From: Candidula unifasciata | Lineage: Eukaryota > Mollusca > Gastropoda > Stylommatophora > Geomitridae | Assembly (NCBI GenBank): GCA_905116865.2 | Contig: CAJHNH020008461.1 | Location: 128,501 to 192,500 of the forward strand | DNA: 64,000 nucleotides | Direction: 5' to 3' | In this document: in pieces, positions 11,141 to 23,039 of the stretch | Numbering within the stretch: position 1 is the first letter of the stretch | Layout: each line of letters starts with the position of its first letter | The notes under the pieces: generated by a model | The model's input: the letters and a program-made list of their open reading frames with translations, nothing else | Database searches by the model: none | What the model was told of the DNA's origin: nothing | Position numbers and translations under genes: made by a program

Positions 11141-11639
11141 AACTACCTAGTGAAACAACAAATTCCACTGTAATGCAAGGTGGCGCTGTTTAGCGACTTC
11201 ATTTAAAGAATTTACAGCTAATTTATTTTAATGTGTGATTTTTTTTCTTTCAATCTAATGGCAATTTTGATATAACATCGTCCTCTGACAATACTACATT
11301 AGCAATGTAAAAAAATGTATTTGGTAAAATAGCCCAGGTGTACTGGCTTGAACTGTTTTCGTTTGGTGAGATGTGTAATGTTAACTAGTGTTAAAGATGA
11401 TGTCTTGCCATAGTATTCCTTACTTACGTCATCTTCAGGACGTAATTTTTTCTTATTTGAAGCCTCACTCTGGCTTTTGCCAGGGGCCGCAATATAGGCA
11501 GGCCATACATATGGCCAAATGTCTGAACGCGGTTTCTGGGACCTCTCCACGGCGATCCTCATCCGCATGGTGGCACTTTGTGTCATCGGGTGTTTATCGC
11601 TTGTGTGATGTCCTGGTGGGGTAGAAAGTCAGTCAGTCA
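11141..11639. other. Spacer, possibly a degenerate repeat
   Basis: No gene seen. It ends in a (CAGT)n run at about 11625-11643, similar to the (TGAC)n close to 3' ends of LINE remnants, so part of it may be another decayed element. Confidence 0.4.
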
Positions 11640-11825
11640 GTCATGTCTTGCCATGGCCAGATCAATATGTGTTGCCCGCTGAAGACATACAATGGACACA
11701 GATCAAGAAGAAAACCACGGAAAATATGGAACGATAACGTTAAGAACAACCTTAAGGAAATGAAGACTAACTTATTATACAATGTATTGGCAAGAGTGTA
11801 CCGAGGATCATTTCATTCATCAACC
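11640..11825 (+). mobile_element. LINE tail remnant
   Basis: The frame reads GHRSRRKPRKIWNDNVKNNL followed by KEM, then LARVYRGSFHSSTPHP just before a poly(C) tract. This is the RxRGRPRKxWxDNVxxDLxxM tail of a non-LTR polymerase. Confidence 0.65.
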
Positions 11826-11936
11826 CCTCACCCCCCCCCCCCCCCCCCCCCTCACTTCCCCTCCCCACTCGAACTCACTCTAATGAAGTAAATGGTGTAA
11901 GAGAAAAAGGAGAAATTATTTTATGCAATCGACATT

Positions 11937-12175
11937 TTTGGTGGTGACACTTTTTTAGACACTTTCTTGTGAGTACTGAATCGTTTTTTAGACACTTTGT
12001 GGTGAGTACTGAGACGTTTTAGACACTTTCTCGTCAGTACTGAGACGTTTTTAGACACTTTTTGGTGAGTACAGAGACGTTTTAGACATTTTCTGGTGAG
12101 TACTCAAACATTTTAGACACTTTCTGGTGGGTACTGAAACGTTTTTAGATACTTTATGGTGAATACCAGTACCTC
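11937..12175. repeat. About 35-bp minisatellite, 7 copies
   Basis: Units run gacactttctggtgagtact + gagacgtttttta. The core gacacttt..ggtgagtac is shared with the array at 23040-23830. Confidence 0.9.
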
Positions 12176-12274
12176 TTTATTAAAAAAAATAAAAATAAAA
12201 GAAGACGCTGATAATGAGGAGGCCTTAAAGGGCTTGCCGATCAACGCCCTCAACCGGGATTAAGACTAATCTGT

Positions 12275-12606
12275 ATTCATAATAGTTTGTTTAATACTGT
12301 AATTAACATAAATTTATGTCAGGTATGTCTAGTTTATCAGATCATATTTCTTTTTCAATTCATAATAGTTTGTTTAATACTGTAATTAACATAAATTTAT
12401 GTCAGGTATGTCTAGTTTATCAGATCATATTTCTTTTTCAATTCATAATAGTTTGTTTAATACTGTAATTAACATAAATTTATGTCAGGTATGTCTAGTT
12501 TATCAGATCATATTTCTTTTTCAATTCATAATAGTTTGTTTAATACTGTAATTAACATAAATTTATGTCAGGTATGTCTAGTTTATCAGATCATATTTCT
12601 TTTTCC
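12275..12606. repeat. 83-bp tandem repeat, 4 near-identical copies
   Basis: Copies begin at 12275, 12358, 12441 and 12524 (attcataatagtttgtttaa...). I see essentially no differences between them over 332 bases, so the amplification is recent or the array is being homogenised. Confidence 0.95.
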
Positions 12607-12764
12607 TACAGAGTGTAGTCCATTTACAATAGAGCATTTCTATTATTAGTTAGTTTATAATCTGCGTTAATTTATTTCAAATCTGTGCTTAATTTATAAA
12701 GCAAATTGTATCTTATTTTGTGAAATAGTTGCATCTCCTTTAGTTGTCTTTACAAATGCATTTT

Positions 12765-13015
12765 TACAGTTCATCATCATCATCATCATCATTATGTGCC
12801 ATGCCCAGTGCTGTCACGTCTCTCCTCAGACCTCGGCCTTGGTATTATCTTAAATCAGTTCCCCTGATGATATTTATCCACACCATCACCTCAGACCATC
12901 AAGCATCATCTCTTGTGGTCTGCCTCTGCCTTTTCTAACATTGATCTTTCTAGTAATCGCGATGTTCTCTAATTCCTGTCTTCTCATCATGTGACTGAAG
13001 AACTGTCTCAGAAAC
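12765..13015 (-). mobile_element. LINE tail remnant
   Basis: The minus strand reads QFFSHMMRRQELENIAITRK then INVRKGRGRPQEMMLDGL, the F(G)HMMRR...GRGRP+EKMLDGL tail, and ends in a (ATG)n run (catcatcatcatcat on the plus strand). Confidence 0.75.
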
Positions 13016-13024
13016 GCTATCTAA

Positions 13025-13425
13025 CAAATGGCAACGGGTAGTGTACACTCTGAATGCGTAGACGGCATTCAAATGTCACATTTAACTTCCTTCATATGGA
13101 TCCATACACCTGGGCATGCAGGAGTAAGAGGGAATAGAAGAGCCGACTACCTGACAAGTAATGCACTAATGCAGACAAAAAGTGGCATGGACAGTGATGA
13201 TATCATCTGTACGGACTACGTTAGGAGAAAATGATGAATTGCTAAAGCTAAAACGAGTGCATGACCTGGTAGTAAAGTTGGGTGAATGACGTCTATGCTG
13301 CCTTCAAGGTCAAGTCAGGAAACACTATAACCAACTTCTCATGAGAACAATCGTTAGAGCTATCTTGAAGTGGCTGCTGCATCAAAGGAATGTGCAGGTA
13401 TGTGCAGTGGGATAATCTAACATAA
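13025..13425 (+). mobile_element. RNase H-type LINE 3' remnant
   Basis: The frame has SFIWIHTPGHAGVRGNRRAD, the RNase H C-terminal motif, followed by a tail ending in LKWLLHQRN. It is broken by frame changes. Same lineage as the copies at 55850-56590 and 58735-59320. Confidence 0.75.
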
Positions 13426-13589
13426 TATCTTACACTTACCACACATAAGCCACACACAAAAAAACGGGGGGGGGGGGGGATAATAAGGACTCAAGATTCG
13501 ACCAGTATGACTGTAGTACAGGATGTCAAAGTCGGTCTAGGCATGAGGGTTCACAAGTTGGGAACTTAGCAATGGCTTCATGGATTCAC

Positions 13590-15670
13590 AGTGTGTCTGT
13601 TAGCCTTTCCATTTTCTGTGCAGATAGGTACGTTTGTAGTCGAGAGTAGTGACCTCTATGCAGTGGATTTTAAACCATGTAGACCTGCCTTTTTTTTTTT
13701 TTTTCAAATCGGCAAAGATCTGGTGAAAGCCTGCCACACGGTACTTCTTCGCATGAATGGGTCATCTGCAAGCAAGTGCATTACAGACTTTCAGGGTGAT
13801 TACCTGACTTGTCACAGAACTGACGAGCAAAATTGCATGGCTCTGCTTGCTCGCTACCTTGAGCAGAATGACCAAAACGACATAATAAGGCACCAAGTTG
13901 CCAGAACACATGTTCAGGATTTTTAATGCTCACGACATAGAGGAAACTAGATTATGTGGGTGGAATCAGTGCTGTGCTAAGGCAGGCAAACAACTATAGT
14001 GCATCGGGTCCAGATGGCATCCACCATGGAGATATTTCTCAGTTGCCTGGTAAAGAGTTGAAGGAACTGGTGAATATCTGCTACAGCAGTATTGGAAGTG
14101 CGGCAATCGATAAAGGGTGGCTGCATAGGTATCTGATCATCTGAACAAGTAACCATACACACTCACAGGCGAGCAGATCATGGGACCCTGAAGGACACTA
14201 TCGTATGCTGATGCTGTTTTGATGTATCGTCAAGGTAGAGGTCGGCAGCAGGTTGCTAAAAGACTTCAGACAGAACATGATCGCAAAAGCAGGTGGTGCG
14301 ATGAAGCAGTAAGGGTCATCAAGGCGCCAAAGTCGAATTGTGACATGGTTTTCTCTGAATAACCATATTATAAACACACCAACACCTACTGTGAGTCTGT
14401 GTTCGGAGGTCATGGAGAGAACTCGTTCGGTGAAGTATTTGGGAGAATGTTTTGACCGTAGTCTTGCTTTTTATGAGCATGTCAACCGCGTGATAATGAA
14501 GACAAATGGAGGTTTGACGGCGCTAAGGATTGTGGCTGCGACAAACAATGAACAACGCTACTTTTTTCTCTTATACCAAGGTCTGATCCTTTCTGTAAAT
14601 GAGTACGCTCTGGCGATTCTGACTCTTAGCCGTACACGGATAGAGAGACTAGATCGGATACAGAATGAGGCCATGCGCATCATACTTGGAATCACAAAAA
14701 ATGCAACATGCAGAGCGATGCGTTACATCCTTGATCTTCAAACCACGAAAGTGAGAGCAGTAATCTGCTGAGCAAGTGCGTATCTGCATATCAGAGCTGA
14801 TACACACCATCCATTGCACAGTGAGATGATTCGCAGGAAGAAAAAAGCAGGCTGAAAAGAGAAAAATCCTGATTGGGTCAGACTGAAGACATTATTCAAC
14901 AAGTTTGTTCCACTAGGGACACAGAACCTGATGAGGAATGGGGTCGAGTGATAGCTGAGTTGTGTATATAATTTTCAGTCTGCATAAAACGGGGTAGCGA
15001 TTGCAGACAACAATGCCCGTTGGTGGTTGAGGCAACAGTGCAAGCCCTAATTCTTGAAAATTCTGCAGACGGAGGTGCAGTTGTTTACACTGACGACACG
15101 TAGAAAGTTCATGAGCTTTCACGGTTCTGGTTCAAGGAAGAAAAAAAAAAAACTGTAAAAGAAGAAAGCGGGGCTTTTGTTCGACTATAAGTAGTCTGAC
15201 TATGGAGGTGATGACAGTAACAAAAGCAATGATGTGGCTAGAGACTCAGAATTTTTCCCATGCGTGTATTCTAAGTGATTACACGAGCATGCTTAAGAAG
15301 ACAGAGACAGGATGGATTCAAAGAAAATGGTTGGAGTCGCTGACGAAATCTCGTCTGGAAGGAATTAGTTTTATTTTTGTGCCAGGACACTCTGGGGTAA
15401 GAGGTAGGGTCACGGTACGTACAGTTGCAAGGCAATGGACAGGGCCGACATTCTTATTGCTCTCAAGGAGACAGAACGAGAAGATGATTCAGGAGACGAC
15501 ACTGAATCGGAAACACTCAAAAGGCTACAAGAACTTCAGGTAAAAAAAAGTGTCGCCAAACATGAACACTATACAGGTAGCAAAAGAAGTATAGTAAATC
15601 AACACAGAACTGGTACACGCTGTGGGGTATACTGAAGATGGGATCCAAGCGTCTATGGACCTGTCCGATG
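13590..15670 (+). mobile_element. Long degenerate LINE: linker, RT, RNase H
   Basis: Blocks in order: a linker segment (13720-13926), an N-terminal RT block with ANNYSASGPDGIHHGDISQL (13956-14144), a deleted palm, motif C remnant YADAVLMYRQGRG (about 14200), thumb (LYQGLILSVNEYALAILTLS then RIERLDRIQNEAMRIILG, 14560-14690), and an RNase H domain (VTKAMMWLETQNFSHACILS with SDYTSML, then FVPGHSGVRG, 15202-15405). The catalytic YADD/FADD has become YADA, and frames are interrupted. RT followed by RNase H fits the I/R1/LOA group. Related copies in the window are at 62285-63257 and 63280-63640. Confidence 0.8.
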
Positions 15671-15904
15671 TGCAATCCGGATAATCTTTCGATTAACTAT
15701 TAACTTGTTCTTCTTTCGCATTCACTCTTAACTCTTTTAGGACCAGGCAACTCGCTGTATATTCATTAGTTACTCTTTACTTAATACTTTTCTGTATTTT
15801 CCCCAATCCCTTTTTCTGTTATCGTAACCCCTTATACTTAAACTGCTATTATAATGCTCTATATACTAGAAGTATATTTTCTTTTTACTGCAATGTGATT
15901 TAAA

Positions 15905-18590
15905 AACCGTTGCTCTAAGATAGGAGAACTGTAGCACAAACAAACACTATCTGTGACTACAAAAACGTTGCTCTAAGTTGGAGAAGTGTAGCACAAACAA
16001 ACACTATCTGTGACTACAAAACCGTTGCTCTAAGATAGGAGAAGTGTAGCACAAACAAACACTATCTGTGACTACAAAAACGTTGCTCTAAGATAGGAGA
16101 AGTGTAGCACAAACAAACACTACCTGTGACTACAAAACCGTTGCTCTAAGATAGGAGAAGTGTAGCACAAACAAACACTACCTGTGACTACAAAACCGTT
16201 GCTCTAAGTTGGAGAAGTGTAGCACAAACAAACACTACCTGTGACTACAAAACCGTTGCTCTAAGATAGGAGAAGTGTAGCACAAACAAACACTACCTGT
16301 GACTACAAAACCGTTGCTCTAAGATAGGAGAAGTGTAGCACAAACAAACACTATCTGTGACTACAAAACCGTTGCTCTAAGATAGGAGAAGTGTAGCACA
16401 AACAAACACTATCTGTGACTACAAAACCGTTGCTCTAAGATAGGAAAACTGTAGCACAAACAAACACTACCTGTGACTACAAAACCGTTGCTCTAAGTTG
16501 GAGAAGTGTAGCACAAACAAACACTACCTGTGACTACAAAAACGTTGCTCTAAGATAGGAAAACTGTAGCACAAACAAACACTATCTGTGACTACAAAAC
16601 CGTTGCTCCAAGTTGGAGAAGTGTAGCACAAACAAACACTATCTGTGACTACAAAAACGTTGCTCTAAGTTGGAGAAGTGTAGCACAAACAAACACTATC
16701 TGTGACTACAAAAACGTTGCTCTAAGTTGGAGAACTGTAGCACAAACAAACTCTACATGTGACTACAAAACCGTTGCTCTAAGATAAGAGAACTGTAGCA
16801 CAAACAAACACTACCTGTGACTACAAAAACGTTGCTCCAAGTTGGAGAAGTGTAGCACAAACAAACACTACCTGTGACTACAAAAACGTTGCTCTAAGTT
16901 GGAGAACTGTAGCACAAACAAACACTACCTGTGACTACAAAACCGTTGCTCTAAGATAGGAGAACTGTAGCACAAACAAACACTACCTGTGACTACAAAA
17001 ACGTTGCTCTAAGATAGGAGAACTGTAGCACAAACAAACACTACCTGTGACTACAAAAACGTTGCTCCAAGTTGGAGAAGTGTAGCACAAACAAACACTA
17101 CCTGTGACTACAAAAACGTTGCTCTAAGATAGGAGAACTGTAGCACAAACAAACACTACCTGTGACTACAAAAACGTTGCTCCAAGTTGGAGAAGTGTAG
17201 CACAAACAAACACTACCTGTGACTACAAAAACGTTGCTCTAAGATAGGAAAACTGTAGCACAAACAAACACTACCTGTGACTACAAAAACGTTGCTCCAA
17301 GTTGGAGAAGTGTAGCACAAACAAACACTACCTGTGACTACAAAAACGTTGCTCTAAGATAGGAAAACTGTAGCACAAACAAACACTACCTGTGACTACA
17401 AAAACGTTGCTCTAAGTTGGAGAACTGTAGCACAAACAAACACTACCTGTGACTACAAAAACGTTGCTCTAAGATAGGAGAACTGTAGCAAAAACAAACA
17501 CTATCTGTGACTACAAAAACGTTGCTCTAAGATAGGAAAACTGTAGCACAAACAAACACTACCTGTGACTACAAAACCGTTGCTCTAAGATAGGAGAAGT
17601 GTAGCACAAACAAACACTACCTGTGACTACAAAACCGTTGCTCTAAGATAGGAGAAGTGTAGCACAAACAAACACTACCTGTGACTACAAAACCGTTGCT
17701 CTAAGATAGGAGAAGTGTAGCACAAACAAACACTATCTGTGACTACAAAACCGTTGCTCTAAGATAGGAGAACTGTAGCACAAACAAACACTACCTGTGA
17801 CTACAAAAACGTTGCTCTAAGTTGGAGAAGTGTAGCACAAACAAACACTACCTGTGACTACAAAAACGTTGCTCTAAGATAGGAGAACTGTAGCACAAAC
17901 AAACACTACCTGTGACTACAAAAACGTTGCTCTAAGATAGGAGAACTGTAGCACAAACAAACACTACCTGTGACTACAAAAACGTTGCTCTAAGTTGGAG
18001 AAGTGTAGCACAAACCAACACTACCTGTGACTACAAAAACGTTGCTCCAAGTTGGAGAACTGTAGCACAAACAAACACTACCTGTGACTACAAAAACGTT
18101 GCTCTAAGATAGGAGAACTGTAGCACAAACAAACAGTACCTGTGACTACAAAAACGTTGCTCTAAGATAGGAGAACTGTAGCACAAACAAACACTACCTG
18201 TGACTACAAAAACGTTGCTCCAAGTTGGAGAACTGTAGCACAAACAAACACTATCTGTGACTACAAAACCGTTGCTCTAAGATAGGAGAACTATAGCACA
18301 AACAAACACTATCTGTGACTACAAAACCGTTGCTCTAAGATAGGAGAACTGTAGCACAAACAAACACTACCTGTGACTACAAAAACGTTGCTCCAAGTTG
18401 GAGAACTGTAGCACAAACAAACACTACCTGTGACTACAAAAACGTTGCTCTAAGATAGGAGAACTGTAGCACAAACAAACACTACCTGTGACTACAAAAA
18501 CGTTGCTCTATGATAGGAGAACTGTAGCACAAACAAACACTTCCTGTGACTACAAAAACGTTGCTCTAAGATAGGAAAACTGCAGCACAA
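15905..18590. repeat. 57/58-bp minisatellite, about 46 copies
   Basis: Units read gttgctctaagataggagaa + ctgtagcacaaacaaacact + acctgtgactacaaaaac. Two main unit types alternate: one with ctaagatagg and one with (c/t)taagttgg or ccaagttgg, one base shorter. Further single-base variants (aaaaccg or aaaaacg, tacc or tatc, aactg or aagtg) are clustered rather than random. It lies between LINE remnants. Confidence 0.97.
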
Positions 18591-19499
18591 ACTGCAAAAC
18601 AAAAACTACCTTCGACTGACAAAATAAAAACCAGGGGTTAACTCATTGTATTGTGGTGTATAGCTAGCAGACGCGAGAGTTCAAGATAACCCCAGTGATC
18701 TCTAGGAAAACTTCACTAGAGAGCACAAGCACGTAGATCATGAAACGAACACAGCAGCGCGTGCAAAGATAAGTAAAAATTCAATGTTGTGTGTAAGTAA
18801 TCCAGTCGTTTGTTATTTCTTTCTTGCTTATGTCGATTTCCATCCACCACTTGTGTTTTCTGTGACCGGTGTAGCAGTAAACTTAATGACATTGTAAATT
18901 TATAATAAATGCCGTTACGTTGTAAAATTTCAAGTATAATGCACATGTTGTACTCTTAGCTGTTCTTCCTGTTGTGCACTGGCATTACATTCGTAATCTA
19001 TTAACCCCCCCCCCCCCCCCCACCCCCCACCCCCGCTCTCCCTCTTATTCTTCCCCTGACCCCATTGTTTCTTTTGGACAGATGAAAGGCAAAAAGTTAA
19101 AATGAATTCAACACGCAAGATATGGAGCAGTGCAAGTTTCAGTAACTGCATTAACTGTGTATAACACTGGTGAACAAATTTTCAAAAAACATTTTGTACT
19201 AGAATTAAAATGCGTCATTTCTGATTGACTTAGACATGCTGATTTCAAATATCATAATGACATTTACCCAATGGCTCTAGTTTTTAATGACAAGTTTACA
19301 TTTCCGCAATACACATATTTATTATTTTTTAAATGCTAGGACTGAGCAGCTAGTCTCTCTATTTTAACTCTATAAAAATTGTTGTTGCATACTCTGTTAA
19401 TGGATATATTAACATAAAATGATGCAAACAATAAAGAAAAAATATTTAAAGTTCATATATAATTTTTTAATAAGAAACATTTGAACCTTTTCCGTAATT
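18591..19499. other. Spacer with poly(C) tract
   Basis: No gene seen. A C-rich tract is at about 19004-19034; the rest is AT-rich. Confidence 0.5.
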
Positions 19500-20070
19500 A
19501 TTCAGGCATTGTTCGAGCTCTTTGTGCTTGCTTTCTGCAATCGATCAATAAGATGTCTCTTACCACACTCCAGCAGTAATCATCAAGCACTGAAGCGTTA
19601 CAGATACCTTGATAGCTTGTCTCCATAGCAGCAATATCCTGATGAACTCATTCGCCATGCTCATCACTGGCAGTTCCCCAGTCTGACGTAAAGAAATCCA
19701 GATAAGATTTTTTTTTTTTTTAAAGCATGAATTTTCAAAGACAAGTTGCAGTCAAGACTTTAATACCTCAGAAGGAGATTTTCTACAATCTCATTGTAAT
19801 TATCAGATCTGCTGTTTCCAAGAAAACTGTCCACCACTGACTTAACTGCTAGCCATGCTGCTTCTTCCTTGCCATGCAACACCCACAGACACGTTTCGTA
19901 AAGAATGTTTCTAATTTGCGGACCAACAAATACTCGCTTTCTTATTTTAGATCCACTCAGTCTTAGAAAGTTTCTGATGAAATCATTGAAAGCATCACCT
20001 GTTTTCGTTTTCAGAACACCAAAATTAGTTAAGATAAATTACTTTTATCTCTGGTACATTTTGGTTGTTG
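19500..20070 (-). pseudogene. Decayed transposon-type coding sequence
   Basis: Minus-strand translation gives FVGPQIRNIL, EEAAWLAVKSVVDSFLGNSR, NYNEIVENLLLRY, then DWGTASDEHGE and VHQDIAAMETSYQGICNASV with LDDYCWSVVRD. This order (GPQIR ... FLGN ... SDEHGERFHQDI ... ME.RYQG ... DYCW) is that of a repetitive, transposon-derived protein family that I know from arthropod and mollusc genomes, with no settled name. Stops interrupt it (after LLLRY and HGE), and a T-run at 19711-19724 disturbs the frame. Confidence 0.65.
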
Positions 20071-20460
20071 ACTAGTGTAATTATTGTAGAGATTTTCTTG
20101 ATTTCGTCTACTTCTTCTACTGCTCGTCATTCTGTCTCTGCTGCGCCTCTTTCTTCTCTGCATTTTTCTCTTATCCTTCCTTCTCTTTTTCTTCTTCACT
20201 CATAAAAGTACGTTCCTTCTCTTTGGGACCTGTCAAGCATAGAACGGACAGCCTACAACTCTCATTCTGACGTAAAGTGTTCGTCAAAAACGTGAGATGC
20301 CAAATTCTTAACATTCTAGGCGTCCTTAACAGCAATATTGACCGGTTACCAGACAAAGGATTGGTTACTGTTTTGTTTTCGAGAGTACTGGTACTTTTTG
20401 AGCCTTACATTTTCCAGGATTGATAGTTTTATTACGTTTTCCCAATTTATTGAAATTCGT

Positions 20461-20793
20461 CCACAAACTAGCTTTGAAGATACACGTTGCTGTGTATTGA
20501 AAGAAAGTGTAGTGACAAACTAGCTTTGAAGATACATGTTGTTGTGTATTGAACGAACTTGTAATGACAAACTAGCTTTGAAGATACATGTTGTTGTGTA
20601 TTGAACGAATTCGTAATGACAAACTAGCTTTGAAGATACATGTTGTTGTGTATTGAACGAACTCGTAATGACAAACTAGCTTTGAAGATACATGTTGTTG
20701 TGTATTGAACGAACTCGTAATGACAAACTAGCTTTGAAGATACATGTTGTTGTGTATTGAACGAACTCGTAGTGACAAACTAGCTTTGAAGAT
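20461..20793. repeat. 52-bp minisatellite, left part
   Basis: Six units of the form acaaactagctttgaagata + catgttgttgtgtattgaac + gaactcgtaatg. The array is interrupted at 20793 by a SINE and resumes at 21019-21075 with one more unit. Confidence 0.95.
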
Positions 20794-21018
20794 TTTTTTT
20801 TTTTTTTTAACGTATCCAGAAACCATGAGTTGTAAACCCTTTGGCTCAGTACTATGGATATCGCAACCCTTCGGCCTTGATTCCATTATAGGTACCGTTA
20901 ATCTGGGAGAAAATGTGGCTTTTCTGCATACCCCCGGGAGTGAACCCGGACCACAAGGAGTTCGTCACCCGGCCGCCGCGAAAGTCAGGTTTAACTAACT
21001 TCGCTAGAGAGCCGGGCA
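20794..21018 (-). mobile_element. tRNA-headed SINE, family D, with TSD
   Basis: The minus strand begins GCCCGGCTCTCTAGCGAAGT with box B GGGTTCACTCCC and ends in poly(A) (the T run at 20794-20808 on the plus strand). The 14-base ctagctttgaagat occurs immediately on both sides, consistent with a target-site duplication made when it inserted into the 52-bp array. Confidence 0.8.
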
Positions 21019-21075
21019 AGCTAGCTTTGAAGATACATGTTGTTGTGTATTGAACGAACTCGTAGTGACAAACTT

Positions 21076-21723
21076 TCTTGTGACTACAGGTGATTTTGTT
21101 GGTCCCCTATCATGAGCAAACCTAATATAGAACCCGTCAGCTTCACAGTATCACAGACGACACAGAGATGTTGCGGCAAGGGGGGCCTTCATTAGCACTA
21201 TATATATCTACGATATCACAAATACGAACAAAGCGTGGAGGGGTGGGGCGGGGGAAGGGGGGGGGGTAGAGGGTGACTATAACCATCTGTTCGCACGTAC
21301 TATATTCATATGCGCATTATAGTCGAGGTTCTGCGGTTTTCATGCATTATGTGATTATGGGTGTATGAATGTCAGTTCAGCTGGTGTGAGGTACATTGTC
21401 ACTGTTGCATTCACGGAATATTTCACTAGGTTTTTAAGAATTAATTATACTGTCGTTTCTTGTATCGTCTTGTAATGTAACTACTGAGTTCATTTCATGT
21501 CAGAAATTATTTTAAACTACAGATAAGTGTCCTTCACTTTTCCTAGGACATTTTTTTTTTCCTAAGTAAACCCTGTGTAAATATGATAATATAAAAAAGC
21601 AAATAGTTTCCCTAAACTGTTGTGTTTTGGATTTTGGAGTTACCTACATGTTTTGTCTATTTACCCAGATGAAACATGCGATACTAGGGAATCACACAAC
21701 TGAAAGTGAAATTAGTTGTGTCG
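21076..21723. other. Spacer, G-rich tract
   Basis: No gene seen. It contains a G-rich stretch at about 21235-21270 and T runs. Confidence 0.5.
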
Positions 21724-21958
21724 AAGTTAGTTGCGTATCCTTTACAGGACGTTGCAGAACCAACCCCAACAGCCCCCAGCTGTTGTGTGGTTTTTGTAGG
21801 CAAATTAACGTCCAGTAGTTTGCCATTGCTGTCTAGACGGTCGGCTTTCTTGATACCACTGTTGAAACCAACGCAAGGCGCATGGCCAGCAGCTGGGATC
21901 GAACCCGGCATACCGGCATTACGAAGCGTTCCCATCGACTTAGAAACACAGCCGACCT
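21724..21958 (-). mobile_element. tRNA-headed SINE, family B
   Basis: Close relative of the copy at 10765-10986 over its full length, in the same orientation. The box B reads GGGTTCGATCCC. There is a small internal duplication (ataccggcatt) in the head. Confidence 0.85.
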
Positions 21959-22059
21959 GTGTCGCAGTAAAGCAAATTCTACGAAAAGATCTACCAAAAC
22001 AGAAAGTTGTTAGCTTCCTAAGAATACAGTTCCTCCTCCTCCTCATCATCATCATCATT

Positions 22060-22645
22060 ATCACCATCAAAGTAAAAGACGTTGTTTTAGGACAATTACA
22101 GACAAGTATCTAGGCACATGTAAAACATCCGACGGAGTATGTATCACAAAGATAAGGAACAGAAGAGGTTGGGCTAAAACTGCAGTTTATCAAATGAATA
22201 ACATTTTATGCAATAAATCCATGTCACAGAAGGTTGGGAATGCAAAATGCTTGACTGTGAATCCTGGACAATTAAGCCAAACAATTCATTGAAATCACTG
22301 AAATGTAGTTTTACAGAAAAATCCTTATAATTCTTTGGACTTTCAGAAATAGAGATCCGGATGTTTTCAAAGAGGCGAGCGTTGGAAGACATAAGAAGGA
22401 GAGAGTCATAACTTTTTGATTATATTACTAGAAAAAAGAAAGTGAAAAATAATATGACCAATGGAAAGATTTTGTTGGGGGGGTTGGGGGTAAATAAAAA
22501 CAGCTCTAGAAGATTCTTGACCGCCTTTGACATGGTATGGAGGGATGTCAGCACACTAACTGAAACATGCTGTTGAAGATCGCAGATTGTGGAGAAGCAT
22601 AATCGCCTGCGTCACTCGGCAAGGCAATCGATGATCATTATCATC
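22060..22645 (+). mobile_element. LINE RT C-terminal remnant
   Basis: Fragmented frames match 33330-33982 and 57120-57505: KYLG-type block (cagacaagtatctaggcaca), then aaaactgcagtttatcaaat, a tgaatcctggacaattaagc block and an ending at gcctgcgtcactcggcaagg just before a (GATCATTATCATCATC) run. It is 5'-truncated and inactive. Confidence 0.65.
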
Positions 22646-22930
22646 ATCTAGCACCCCATTTGCAGAGTGCCGCTCTTGTCACAGCACACCAAAAAGCCAC
22701 TAGATCACCTTGTCAACTCAAAATCCTGTGTATCGTTGCTGTCTTACCGCCTCTTGGTCAACCCCTGCCCCTCCTTCCAAGGATCATATCTTTAACCTCT
22801 GTTCTGTCCAAACCACTGTCGCGCTTAATAAGGCCGATTGCCTTGATGTTTCTCGGGATGTTTCATGTGACTGGTTTCTTTTTCTTGAACCGTCTGGATC
22901 GTTTAAGTCAGTCTTTCACAGAATTTACCT
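22625..22930 (-). mobile_element. LINE tail remnant
   Basis: The minus strand reads LIKRDSGLDRTEVKDMILGR then RGRG followed by PRGGK, the KRDSGLDRxxxxxMxxGRRGRGRPR tail of a non-LTR polymerase. It abuts, tail to tail, the plus-strand LINE ending at 22645. Confidence 0.6.
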
Positions 22931-23039
22931 ACACAACATTTATTATTTACACACGGCTTTTTTTCCCCTGCAGTACACAACCGTATGCATTACCGTCACC
23001 GTTTTATTGAATCAATTATTTTTTAGCGTTACTGAAATA

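Noticed and set aside
15905..18590. CRISPR-like regular repeats
   Set aside because: Units are directly adjacent with no unique spacers, the locus is in an intron-bearing animal genome, and no cas genes exist.
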